A DNA stretch of 39,872 nucleotides from Palsa-513 sp036510225 (GTDB lineage Bacteria > Actinomycetota > Thermoleophilia > Solirubrobacterales > Solirubrobacteraceae), in the NCBI GenBank assembly GCA_036510225.1, contig DATCEH010000030.1:1-39872 (forward strand), in the 5' to 3' direction. The first letter of the stretch is position 1, and every line of letters starts with the position of its first letter. Made by a program: the position numbers and the translations under genes. This document shows, one piece after another, positions 32,742-39,872 of the stretch. A model generated the notes under the pieces. That model made no database searches. It saw nothing but the letters and a program-made list of their open reading frames with translations, and was not told the DNA's origin.

Positions 32742-33020
32742 TCAGCGGGACCCGCCGGCCATCGCCGGCAGGATCACGAGCACGTCGCCGCCGCCGACGA
32801 CCGTCTCGAGGCCTTCGAGAACCCGGACGTCCTCGTCGTTGAGATACACGTTGACGTACCGGTTCAGCTTGCCGTCGGCCGAGAACAGCTGCGTCTGCGT
32901 CGCCGGATGGTCCTCGGCCAGCGACCGCAGGACATCGCCGACATTCTCGCCGGACGCGCTGACCTCCTTGGCCCCTCCGACCGACGGACGGAGCACCGGC
33001 GGGATCTTGATTGTCGCCAT
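32742..33020 (-). CDS. cysO: Ubiquitin-like sulfur carrier, extended C-terminus
   Basis: 92 residues, MoaD/ThiS/CysO fold (MATIKIPPVLRPSVGG, LNRYVNVYLNDEDVR, GGGDVLVILPAMAGG). In the pathway the C-terminal Gly is adenylated by a ThiF-type enzyme, converted to a thiocarboxylate and used by CysM. Here G89-G90 are followed by Ser-Arg before the TGA (bases 32742-32753 read directly), so the carrier must be trimmed before activation. It starts 13 bases after the rhodanese-ThiF gene. The neighbouring genes favour CysO over MoaD; no molybdopterin genes are present. Confidence 0.9.
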   Translation of the reverse strand: MATIKIPPVLRPSVGGAKEVSASGENVGDVLRSLAEDHPATQTQLFSADGKLNRYVNVYLNDEDVRVLEGLETVVGGGDVLVILPAMAGGSR

Positions 33021-33033
33021 CGCGGTCGGAACC

Positions 33034-34212
33034 CTAGCCTGAAGCGGCGCAGAACGCCTCGTAGTCGGGGAACACGCCCATCTCCTCGTCGGTGATCTCC
33101 TCGGGCGGGCGCGAGCAGACCGGGCAGTCCGGATCGCGACGGACCTTCAGCTCGGTGAACGTCGCGCTCAGCGCTTCGTAGAGCAGGAGGCGGCCGATCA
33201 GCGGCTCGCCGGCGCCGATGATCAGCTTGACGACCTCGGTCGCCTGGAGCAGACCCATCGTTCCCGGGAGGACGCCGAGCACGCCGTTCGCACCGCATGA
33301 CGGCGCCAGCTCCGCCGGCGGCGGAACCGGGTAGAGGCAGCGGTAGCAAGGCCCGTTGTACGGATCGAACACCGACAGTTGGCCGTCGAAGCCGAGGATC
33401 GAGGCCGAGACGACCGGGATCCGCAGGCGAACGGTCGCGTCGTTGAGCAGGTAGCGCGTCGGGAAGTTGTCGGCCCCGTCGACGACGATGTCCCAGCCCT
33501 CGATGATCTCCATGATGTTCGACGCGTCGAGCCGCGTGACGTACTTGACGACCTCGACGTCAGGGTTCAACGCGTGGATCGTCTCCTCCGCCGAGTCGGC
33601 CTTCGCCACGCCGATCCGGTCGGTCGTGTGGACGACCTGACGCTGGAGGTTGGACAGGTCGACGACATCGTCGTCGACGATCCCGATCGTCCCGACGCCG
33701 GCCGCCGCGAGGTAGAGCGCGACCGGTGAGCCGAGACCGCCGGCGCCGAGCAGGAGAACCCGCGCGTCGAGCAGCCTGCGCTGGCCGTCCTCGCCGACCT
33801 CGGGAACCAGCAGGTGGCGCGAGTAGCGCTCCCGCTGCTCGGGGGTCAGCGACTTCGGGACGACGACCTTGTAGCCACGGTCCTTCCACAGCGTGATTCC
33901 CCCGGTCATCGACTCGACGTTCTCGTAGCCGAGCTCGTTCAGCGTCCGGGCGGCCAGCGCCGAGCGGGTGCCGCCGGCGCAGTAGACGACGACGCGCTGC
34001 GAGTGGTCGGGCACCGCGCCCTCGATCCGCGTCTCGAGAAAGCCCCGCGGGACGTGCTTCGCGCCGGGCAGAAGGCCGCTGGCGGTCTCCTCGGTCTCGC
34101 GCACGTCGATGATCGCGACGCCGTTGCCGAGCAGCGGCTGGACGTCGCTTGGATCGATCTCGCTGATCTGGCTCTTCACCTGCCGGACGAACTCGGCGCC
34201 TGACGGACTCAT
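33034..34212 (-). CDS. moeZ: Rhodanese-ThiF fusion: sulfur-carrier adenylyltransferase/sulfurtransferase
   Basis: 392 residues. N-terminal rhodanese (~15-118) with C78 in the active loop CAGGTRS, then a ThiF/MoeB adenylation domain (~120-370): LLLGAGGLGSPVALYLAAAGVG nucleotide site, DLSNLQRQ, WDIVVDGADNFPTRY, and zinc cysteines in CYRC and CPVC. It activates CysO and supplies sulfur. Mycobacterial MoeZ has the two domains in the opposite order, ThiF then rhodanese. ATG 34212 has AGGGAG upstream and gives a clean N-terminus; 56 extra open codons upstream cross the divergent promoter region. Confidence 0.92.
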   Translation of the reverse strand: MSPSGAEFVRQVKSQISEIDPSDVQPLLGNGVAIIDVRETEETASGLLPGAKHVPRGFLETRIEGAVPDHSQRVVVYCAGGTRSALAARTLNELGYENVESMTGGITLWKDRGYKVVVPKSLTPEQRERYSRHLLVPEVGEDGQRRLLDARVLLLGAGGLGSPVALYLAAAGVGTIGIVDDDVVDLSNLQRQVVHTTDRIGVAKADSAEETIHALNPDVEVVKYVTRLDASNIMEIIEGWDIVVDGADNFPTRYLLNDATVRLRIPVVSASILGFDGQLSVFDPYNGPCYRCLYPVPPPAELAPSCGANGVLGVLPGTMGLLQATEVVKLIIGAGEPLIGRLLLYEALSATFTELKVRRDPDCPVCSRPPEEITDEEMGVFPDYEAFCAASG

Positions 34213-34307
34213 CGCAAACTCCCTGAACTCGTGTCTGGATTCAAAGCTATAAAAAGTGTAGCGCCCTCGTGGCGGGCCACCGTGAGTGACCCGAGCGCAC
34301 CGTGGTG

Positions 34308-34331
34308 ATACCCTACTCCGCAAGTAGGTAT
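34308..34331. promoter_or_regulatory. IscR/Rrf2-like operator palindrome
   Basis: ATACCCTACT (34308-34317), four spacer bases, AAGTAGGTAT (34322-34331): an imperfect inverted repeat close to the IscR type 1 pattern (ATA...CT...AGT...TAT), one base shorter. It ends 8 bases before the Rrf2 ATG and 95 bases upstream of moeZ, fitting autoregulation of the regulator-suf operon and perhaps of the divergent cysteine operon. Confidence 0.7.
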
Positions 34332-34339
34332 TCGAACTG

Positions 34340-34789
34340 ATGATGTTCTCAACAAAAGCCGAGTACGGCGTCCGCGTCATGGTCGAGCTCGCCCGGCGCG
34401 GTGGCGACCAGCCGATTCCGCTGGCCGAGATCGCCGAGCGCGAAGGCCTCCCGCTGGCCTATCTCGAGCATCTCGTCGCCCGCCTGCGCAAGGCCGACCT
34501 GATCGAGAGCCGGCGGGGCGCCCACGGCGGATACCTGCTGGCCCGCGCGGCCGACCAGATCACGATGGCCGAGGTCGTCCAGGCCCTGGAGGGCTCGATC
34601 GCCCCGATCGAGTGCATCTCCGGTCTCCCGGACGGCAGCGTCGTCTGCTCCCGCGAGACCGACCCCGACCACGTCTGCACGACCAAGCTGCTCTGGACGC
34701 GCGTGCGCTTCTCGATCATCCGGACGCTCACCGACACGACGCTCGCCGACCTGATTCCCGCAAACCGCAAGCAGCCGGCCGCCGCCTGA
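34340..34789 (+). CDS. Rrf2/IscR-family Fe-S sensing regulator
   Basis: 149 residues. Winged helix (STKAEYGVRVMVELAR, LAYLEHLVARLRKADLIES, GAHGGYLLAR) and three cysteines, C92, C103, C113, in the Fe-S-binding region. The spacing (10 and 9 intervening residues) is wider than IscR's 5 and 5, while C92 sits at the IscR position. Likely binds a [2Fe-2S] or [4Fe-4S] cluster and the palindrome just upstream, repressing the suf genes 27 bases downstream. Start ATG 34340; ATG 34343 is also possible. Confidence 0.9.
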   Translation: MMFSTKAEYGVRVMVELARRGGDQPIPLAEIAEREGLPLAYLEHLVARLRKADLIESRRGAHGGYLLARAADQITMAEVVQALEGSIAPIECISGLPDGSVVCSRETDPDHVCTTKLLWTRVRFSIIRTLTDTTLADLIPANRKQPAAA

Positions 34790-34816
34790 GCGGCCAGGGC
34801 GCTGCACTGGAGTGAC

Positions 34817-35572
34817 ATGGCCGAACTGAAGATCGAAAACCTGCACGTCCGCCACGAGGAGCGTGAGATCCTCCACGGGGTCGACCTCGTCGTGCGCAGC
34901 GGCGAGATCCACGCTCTGATGGGCCCCAACGGCTCGGGCAAGTCGACGCTGGCCAACACGATCATGGGCCATCCGTCGTACACGGTCACCGAGGGATCGG
35001 TCGTCTTCAACGGCGACGACATCACCAAGGCCCCGGCGCACGAGCGCGCCCGTGCCGGTCTCTTCCTCGCCTTCCAGTACCCGGTCGCCGTCCCCGGCGT
35101 GTCGGTCGCGAACTTCCTCCGCATGGCGCTCAACGCCAAGCGCGAGGAGCCGATCAAGGTCAAGGAGTTCGGCAAGCAGCTGGCCCATGCGGTCGAGATG
35201 CTCGACGTCGACCGGTCGTTCACCTCCCGCCACCTCAACGACGGGTTCTCCGGCGGTGAGAAGAAGCGCGCCGAGATCCTCCAGATGGCGATGCTCGCCC
35301 CGGAGATCGCGGTACTCGACGAGACCGACTCCGGCCTGGACATCGACGCCCTGCGGATCGTCGCCAACGGCGTCGCCAAGCTGCACGCCGAGCAGGGCCT
35401 CGGCGCCCTGATCATCACCCACTACCAGCGCATCCTCGACTACATCACGCCCGAGTTCGTCCATGTCCTGATGGACGGCCGGATCGTCCTCGACGGCGGC
35501 CCGGAGCTCGTCGCCCGCCTCGAGCGCGAGGGCTACGACCCGATCCGTGAGCAGGTCGGCACCGGTGCCTGA
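34817..35572 (+). CDS. sufC: Fe-S assembly ATPase
   Basis: 251 residues. ABC-type ATPase of the SUF scaffold: Walker A GPNGSGKST, Q-loop FLAFQYPVAVPGVS, signature FSGGEKKRAEIL, Walker B IAVLDETDSGLD and switch His in IITHYQR, all SufC-typical. No membrane partner; it acts on SufB/SufD. Its end overlaps the sufD start. In most SUF operons sufB precedes sufD and sufC; here sufC is directly after the regulator. Confidence 0.96.
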   Translation: MAELKIENLHVRHEEREILHGVDLVVRSGEIHALMGPNGSGKSTLANTIMGHPSYTVTEGSVVFNGDDITKAPAHERARAGLFLAFQYPVAVPGVSVANFLRMALNAKREEPIKVKEFGKQLAHAVEMLDVDRSFTSRHLNDGFSGGEKKRAEILQMAMLAPEIAVLDETDSGLDIDALRIVANGVAKLHAEQGLGALIITHYQRILDYITPEFVHVLMDGRIVLDGGPELVARLEREGYDPIREQVGTGA

Positions 35573-36914
35573 GACCACCGCCACCCCACGCAAGGCCGGC
35601 TCGGCCCGCGAGGCCGTGCTCTATCGCGCGCTCGCCGGCGCCGGCGAGTCCGGCAGCCTGGCCGAGCTGCGCCAGCGCGCCCACACGGCTTACGACGCGC
35701 TCGAGCTGCCGACCTGGCGCAGGTCCGGGTTCTGGCGCACGAGCCTCGACGAGCTCGATCTCGACGCGCTCGAGATCCGCACCTACCCGGCGAGCGACGC
35801 GCCACCGGCGATCGTCGGCGACGGCCCGACGGCCGGCGTGCTCGTACAGCGGGGCGGCTCCGTCGTCCATTCAACGCTCGATCCCGAGCTCGCCGCGGTC
35901 GGGGTCATCCTCTGCTCGCTCGAGGACGCCGCCCGCGACCACGCCGAGCTGTTCTCCCGGTACTTCATGCGCCGGCTGCGACTCGACCGCGACAAGCTCG
36001 AGGCCGCGAGCGCGGCCTTCTGGACCGGCGGAGCCTTCCTCTACGTGCCGCCCGGACTGGTCGTCGAGCATCCCTTCCAGATCGTCTACGAGATCCCCGA
36101 GCCGGGAACCGCCCAGTACGCGCACACCCTGGCGATCGGTGATCGCTCCAGCAGCTTCCGCCTGCGCGAGTACGACATCGCTCCGGACTTCACGGGTCAG
36201 GCGGTCCACGCCGGGCAGTTCGAGCTCTACCTCGAGGACAATGCCCGCGCTCGACTCGGGCATCTGACCGACTGGGGAAGCGGCGATGTCTGCGACGTCT
36301 CGACGGCCGTCGTCGAAGTCGGCCGGGACGCCTACTGTCACTGGCTGCCGGCACTCCTCGGCGGTCACCTGATCCGGCACCACGACGAGCTCGTAGTGGG
36401 TGGTAAGGGCGGCGACATGGCGTTCCGGGGAATCTTCTTCGCCGAGGAGGACGAGCACCTCGACGTCTTCGCCGTCGACCTTCACGAGACCGGTCCGTCA
36501 TCGGGCGACGTCCACTGGCGGGGGGCCGCGACCGGCTCATGCCGGGCCAGCTTCGAGGGCCTGATCCAGATCGAGCCCGGCGCACAGCAGACCCACACCT
36601 ACCTGCAAATCCACTCGATGCTCCTCTCAGCCCAGGCCAAGCTCGACGCGATCCCGTCCGTGCTGGTCTGTGCCGACGACGTCTCGGCCTCCCACGGGGG
36701 CACCGTCGGCGAGCTCGACGAGGCGTTGATCTTCTACATGCAGACGCGCGGGCTGACCCGCCCGGAGGCGGTCCGGGTGATCGTCGAGGGCTTCTTCGAG
36801 CCGCTGATCGTTCAACTCGAGGACCCGGCCTTCGAGCAGACCGTGCGCGAGCGTATCGGGGCCAAGCTGGCAGCGGCAGCGGCCGACATCGAGCAGTACG
36901 CACTGGCGAGGTAG
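35565..36914 (+). CDS. sufD: Fe-S assembly scaffold protein SufD
   Basis: 449 residues. SufBD beta-helix family; closer to SufD than SufB by the N-terminal region (ELRQRAHTAYDALELPTWRRSGF), length, and the C-terminal DDVSASHGGTVGELDEALIFYMQTRGL with the SufD His. Forms the cluster-building scaffold with SufB and SufC. GTG 35565, overlapping the sufC stop by 8 bases, is preferred (GAGCAGG nearby); GTG 35547 is an alternative. It is the only SufB/D paralogue in the locus. Confidence 0.9.
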   Translation: MPETTATPRKAGSAREAVLYRALAGAGESGSLAELRQRAHTAYDALELPTWRRSGFWRTSLDELDLDALEIRTYPASDAPPAIVGDGPTAGVLVQRGGSVVHSTLDPELAAVGVILCSLEDAARDHAELFSRYFMRRLRLDRDKLEAASAAFWTGGAFLYVPPGLVVEHPFQIVYEIPEPGTAQYAHTLAIGDRSSSFRLREYDIAPDFTGQAVHAGQFELYLEDNARARLGHLTDWGSGDVCDVSTAVVEVGRDAYCHWLPALLGGHLIRHHDELVVGGKGGDMAFRGIFFAEEDEHLDVFAVDLHETGPSSGDVHWRGAATGSCRASFEGLIQIEPGAQQTHTYLQIHSMLLSAQAKLDAIPSVLVCADDVSASHGGTVGELDEALIFYMQTRGLTRPEAVRVIVEGFFEPLIVQLEDPAFEQTVRERIGAKLAAAAADIEQYALAR

Positions 36915-36919
36915 ACGCG

Positions 36920-38161
36920 ATGGGGCCCACGACGACAACCACCGACACAACCGCGCTCGACATCCGCGCGGACTTCCCGATCCTCGCGCGGAAGATCGAC
37001 GGCCGCCCGATCGTCTACCTGGACTCGGGCGCGACCTCCCAGAAGCCGGAGTCGGTGCTCGCCGCGATCGACGACTACTACCGCGCCCACAACGCCAACA
37101 TCCACCGCAGCGTCTACACCCTCGCCCAGGAGGCGACCGACCTCTTCGAGGGTGCCCGCGAGCGGATCGCGGCCTTCACCGGGGCCGAGACGACCGGGAC
37201 GATCTTCACGCGCAACGCGACCGAGGCGATCAACCTCGTCGCCTACTCCTGGGCCCGCGCCAACCTCGGTCCGGGCGACGCCGTCCTGATCACCGAGATG
37301 GAGCACCACTCGAACATCGTGCCCTGGCAGCTCGCGACGGCCGAGACGGGCGCCGAGCTGCGCTACCTGGAGGTCGGCGAGGACGGGACCCTGTCGCTCG
37401 ACCAGCTCGACTCCGAGCTCGCCCGCGGTGACGTCCGGCTGCTCGCCGTGGCCCATGTCTCCAACGTCCTCGGCACGATCAACCCCGTCGCCGAGATCAT
37501 CGAGCGCGCCCACCGGGCGGGGGCCCTCGTCCTGGTCGACGGCTCGCAGGCCGTCCCGGGGATGCCGGTCGACATCGCCGAGCTCGACGCCGACTTCTAT
37601 GCCTGGACCGGCCACAAGGTGCTCGGCCCGACGGGGATCGGCGTGCTCCACGGGAGGACCTCCCTGCTCAAGGGCATGCGACCGTTCCTCTCCGGCGGCG
37701 ACATGATCTCCCACGTCGACCTCCAGCGGTCGACGTGGAACGACCTGCCCTGGAAGTTCGAGGCCGGGACGTCGATGATCGCCGAGGCGGTCGGGCTCGG
37801 CGCGGCGGTCGATTACCTCTCGGCGCTCGGCATGGCCCGCGTCCGCGACCACGAGCACCTGCTGACCCAGCACGCGATGACCGAGCTCGTGACGGTGCCC
37901 GGGGTCCGCATCGTCGGGCCGGCCCACCGGGCCGGGATCGTCTCCTTCGTGATTGACGGGATGCACCCCCACGACATCGCCGAGCTCGTCAACCGCGACA
38001 ACGTCTGCATCCGCGCCGGCCACCACTGCGCACAGCCGCTGATGCGACGGCTCGGCGTCGGCGCAACCGCCCGCGCCAGCTTCGGCCCGTACAACGTCGC
38101 CTCCGATGTCGATGCGCTCGTCGCGTCACTGCGCGGCGCCCGCGACGTCTTCGAGCTCTGA
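36920..38161 (+). CDS. sufS: Cysteine desulfurase SufS
   Basis: 413 residues. PLP-dependent class II desulfurase. PLP Lys K233 in WTGHKVLGPTG; catalytic C370 in IRAGHHCAQPLM; TEMEHHSNIVPW and FEAGTSMIAEAVGL complete the signature. Takes sulfur from L-cysteine and passes the persulfide to SufU. ATG 36920 follows the sufD stop by 5 bases. The preceding out-of-frame extension belongs to sufD. The cysteine it uses would come from the divergent CysO pathway. Confidence 0.97.
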   Translation: MGPTTTTTDTTALDIRADFPILARKIDGRPIVYLDSGATSQKPESVLAAIDDYYRAHNANIHRSVYTLAQEATDLFEGARERIAAFTGAETTGTIFTRNATEAINLVAYSWARANLGPGDAVLITEMEHHSNIVPWQLATAETGAELRYLEVGEDGTLSLDQLDSELARGDVRLLAVAHVSNVLGTINPVAEIIERAHRAGALVLVDGSQAVPGMPVDIAELDADFYAWTGHKVLGPTGIGVLHGRTSLLKGMRPFLSGGDMISHVDLQRSTWNDLPWKFEAGTSMIAEAVGLGAAVDYLSALGMARVRDHEHLLTQHAMTELVTVPGVRIVGPAHRAGIVSFVIDGMHPHDIAELVNRDNVCIRAGHHCAQPLMRRLGVGATARASFGPYNVASDVDALVASLRGARDVFEL

Positions 38162-38168
38162 GCCTCCG

Positions 38169-38549
38169 ATGGACGACCTCTACCGCGACTTCATCCTCGA
38201 GCACTACAAGCGTCCGATGAATTTCGGCGAGCTCGATCCCCACGACCTCGAGGCGCTCGAGCACAACCCGCTCTGCGGCGACGAGCTCGGCGTCCACATC
38301 CGCGTCCAGGACGGCAGGATCGGCGAGCTCGCCTTTCACGGACAGGGCTGCGCGATCTCCCAGGCGTCGGCGTCGATCGCCTCGGAAGAGCTGCTCGGGA
38401 TGGAGCTCGACAAGGTCGCCACGCTCGACGCCGACTGGCTCTTCGGGCTGCTCGGGATCCCGATCTCGGCGACTCGTCGCAAGTGCGCCCTGCTCAGCCT
38501 CAAGGCGATGCGGGCCGCGATCACCGGCGAGGGCAGCTGGCCCCAGTAG
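38169..38549 (+). CDS. sufU: SufU zinc-dependent sulfur-transfer protein
   Basis: 126 residues, short end of the family (B. subtilis SufU ~147). Zinc ligands C36, D38 (PLCGDEL), C61 (GQGCAISQAS) and C106 (RRKCALLSL). Accepts persulfide from SufS by a zinc-ligand swap. ATG 38169, 7 bases after sufS. Last gene of the operon; the next gene is convergent. The ~18-residue insertion before the last Cys seen in typical SufU appears shortened here. Confidence 0.95.
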   Translation: MDDLYRDFILEHYKRPMNFGELDPHDLEALEHNPLCGDELGVHIRVQDGRIGELAFHGQGCAISQASASIASEELLGMELDKVATLDADWLFGLLGIPISATRRKCALLSLKAMRAAITGEGSWPQ

Positions 38550-38568
38550 TACGGCGCGGGTTCCTGGC

Positions 38569-38599
38569 GGTGCGGCTCGCATGAGCGCCCGCCGGCACC
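38569..38599. terminator. Hairpin after the suf operon
   Basis: GGTGCGGC (38569-38576) pairs with GCCGGCACC (38591-38599, one bulge), with GCTC/GAGC inside the loop. It lies between convergent sufU and the S53-type gene and could serve both. No U-tract. Confidence 0.35.
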
Positions 38600-38627
38600 G
38601 ACGCGCAACTCCGGGGCATCGACGCGG

Positions 38628-39872
38628 TCAACTCAGGGAGACCGACTCGAGCAGACTGCCGACTGCGACCGTCGTACGGCTTCGTGCCGTCGGGCGGACA
38701 CGCGTGCCGATCCTGTAGAGGGCGCCGCGTACGCCGGCCGGGGCGGCCAGGCGGACCGTGAAGCGTCCCGACGCCGATGGGTGAACCGTGGCGACCTGGA
38801 TCCCGGCCGCGCATGACGTCGACTGACGGATCACGATCGGAGCGGCCGGAGCGGCCAGCGGGCCGATCACCCGCCCGGTCAGGGTGACCTTCCCGGCGCT
38901 CTCCTGCGGCGGGTCGAAGATCACCCGCCGCGTGAGCGGCACGCCCGCCGACTCGAGGCTACCGAGCACGGCTTCGTAGCGGGCAGCCCCGCCCGCCCGC
39001 ACGGACGACGCCGGCAGCGGCGCCCGCGCGCTGAAGCCCCCGCCGCTCGTCACGGTCGCGCTCGCCACCCGGGTGTGCCGTGCGCCGAAGCGGATGCTGA
39101 CCTTTCGCCCGGCGAGGTCGGCCGCCGCGTCACCGGTGATCCGCACGTCCGAGCCGTCCTGGACGACGTCGGCGATCGCCAGCTTCGCGCGGGTGCAGGT
39201 CAGCAGGAGCTGGGCGGCGCTCGGCCCGCTGCGTGCCGCCGGCCTCCCGCCCGCCCCGCTCGATCCAGGTGCCGGGACGCTCCCCGGCGGCGGCGCGGTC
39301 GGCGTGGTCGGCGTGGTCGACGTCGGGGAAGCCGGAGGTGGCGTCGGATACGTATAGACCAGCGGACCGCTCGCACCGTGGGCCGTCGTCACAACGACCT
39401 GCTCGGCCCCGTTCCCGGCTGGCAGGACCGCAGTCAACTGGTTGAAGCTGAGGACCTGGACGCCGGTCGACGGTACCCCGCCGACCGTCACGGTCGCGCC
39501 CGGTACGAAGAAGGCACCGTCGATCGTCACGACGGCTCCCGCCGTGGCCGGCCCGCTGGTCGGGCTCAAGGCGCTCACGGTCGGTGCCTGCGTGACCGGG
39601 GCCCGGAGCGCGCACAACTGGTGGGCGAGCCCGCCCGGGCCGCCGGCGAGCGGCGTACCGAGCCCGGTCGCCATGTCGTATCCCACGCCGACCGGGTAGA
39701 GGCCGCCGTGGAGCCCCCTGTAGTCGTTTCCGGTCGGCACGCCCGGCGTCCCCGGCGGCGTGATGTCGGTGAGGGCGGTCGCGTGATCGGCACCACCGGC
39801 GATCGCGTAGAGCAGGGGGTTGAGGAGTCCGAACGTCGCCGGCACGCCACAGCCGTCGGCCGAATCGGAGTT
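38628..39872 (-). CDS. Secreted S53 (sedolisin)-type peptidase, C-terminal part
   Basis: At least 414 codons; the 5' end is beyond the window. The first ~80 residues fit the end of an S53 catalytic domain: GLLNPLLYAIAGG, the calcium-site-like TDITPPGTPG, and YPVGVGYDMATGLGTPLAGG. A ~85-residue IPT/TIG Ig-like domain follows (SALSPTSGPATAGAVVTIDG), then a Pro/Thr linker (PTPPPASPTSTTPTT) and a C-terminal ~190-residue beta-rich region with two similar modules. The active-site Glu/Asp/Ser would lie off the window. An in-frame GTG at 39845 is not the true start. Confidence 0.8.
   Translation of the reverse strand, partial: NSDSADGCGVPATFGLLNPLLYAIAGGADHATALTDITPPGTPGVPTGNDYRGLHGGLYPVGVGYDMATGLGTPLAGGPGGLAHQLCALRAPVTQAPTVSALSPTSGPATAGAVVTIDGAFFVPGATVTVGGVPSTGVQVLSFNQLTAVLPAGNGAEQVVVTTAHGASGPLVYTYPTPPPASPTSTTPTTPTAPPPGSVPAPGSSGAGGRPAARSGPSAAQLLLTCTRAKLAIADVVQDGSDVRITGDAAADLAGRKVSIRFGARHTRVASATVTSGGGFSARAPLPASSVRAGGAARYEAVLGSLESAGVPLTRRVIFDPPQESAGKVTLTGRVIGPLAAPAAPIVIRQSTSCAAGIQVATVHPSASGRFTVRLAAPAGVRGALYRIGTRVRPTARSRTTVAVGSLLESVSLS

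Noticed and set aside
32742..33020. MoaD of molybdopterin synthesis
   Set aside because: No moa/moe pathway genes nearby; cysM and a JAMM protease are in the same operon.
34213..34380. N-terminal extension of the rhodanese-ThiF protein
   Set aside because: Crosses the divergent promoter/operator and rrf2 start; ATG 34212 has a good ribosome-binding site.

Overview
The window is very GC-rich chromosomal DNA with strong third-position G/C bias, GTG starts, and many 4-nt ATGA/GTGA gene overlaps. The gene set suggests a high-GC, monoderm actinobacterium of the deep-branching Thermoleophilia/Solirubrobacterales type. Evidence includes a CysO-type cysteine pathway, GuaB3, Rrf2-SufCDSU, an rplM-rpsI-glmM cluster, and lineage-style small hypothetical proteins. 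The lineage is inferred; there is no rRNA in the window. No tRNA, rRNA, CRISPR array or intact insertion sequence was recognised.

Layout. 1-396: tail of an unidentified gene and a dispersed repeat. 397-4185: signalling cassette (REC-PP2C phosphatase, CHASE3 histidine kinase, Rcp1-like receiver) divergent from an RsbW-like ATPase. 4203-6807: glmM, rpsI with a ~132-residue N-terminal extension, and rplM. 6879-8856: an overlapping three-gene operon encoding a PKD surface protein, an ExbB/TolQ-like channel and a DUF2149 (ExbD-like) protein. 8919-12227: a conserved hypothetical, guaA and guaB3. 12231-15895: a sugar kinase (pfkB), D-Ala-D-Ala carboxypeptidase, pyrF and HU. 15980-18406: a two-TM micro-protein, then rdgB, rph and murI. 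18482-19476: a soluble plus a membrane zinc-ribbon protein. 19630-22757: a histone-deacetylase-like enzyme divergent from nadB, then a small Cys/His protein. 22848-28014: hyuA-hyuB, a beta-hydroxyacid dehydrogenase and DUF1802. 28015-29323: a C-rich repeat region and a probable degenerate peptidase-like protein.

29353-38549 is the most coherent and interesting part: a sulfur-mobilisation locus. The minus strand carries moeZ-like rhodanese-ThiF, cysO, cysM, two Tat-type ferritin-like proteins, mec (JAMM protease) and a DUF2007 zinc-ribbon protein. Divergently, the plus strand carries an Rrf2/IscR-like regulator and sufC-sufD-sufS-sufU, without sufB. A 24-nt IscR-like palindrome lies in the shared intergenic region. 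CysO ends GG-Ser-Arg instead of a free GG, implying a proprotein that needs trimming. The final gene is the C-terminal part of a secreted S53-type peptidase with an IPT/TIG domain, running off the window edge.
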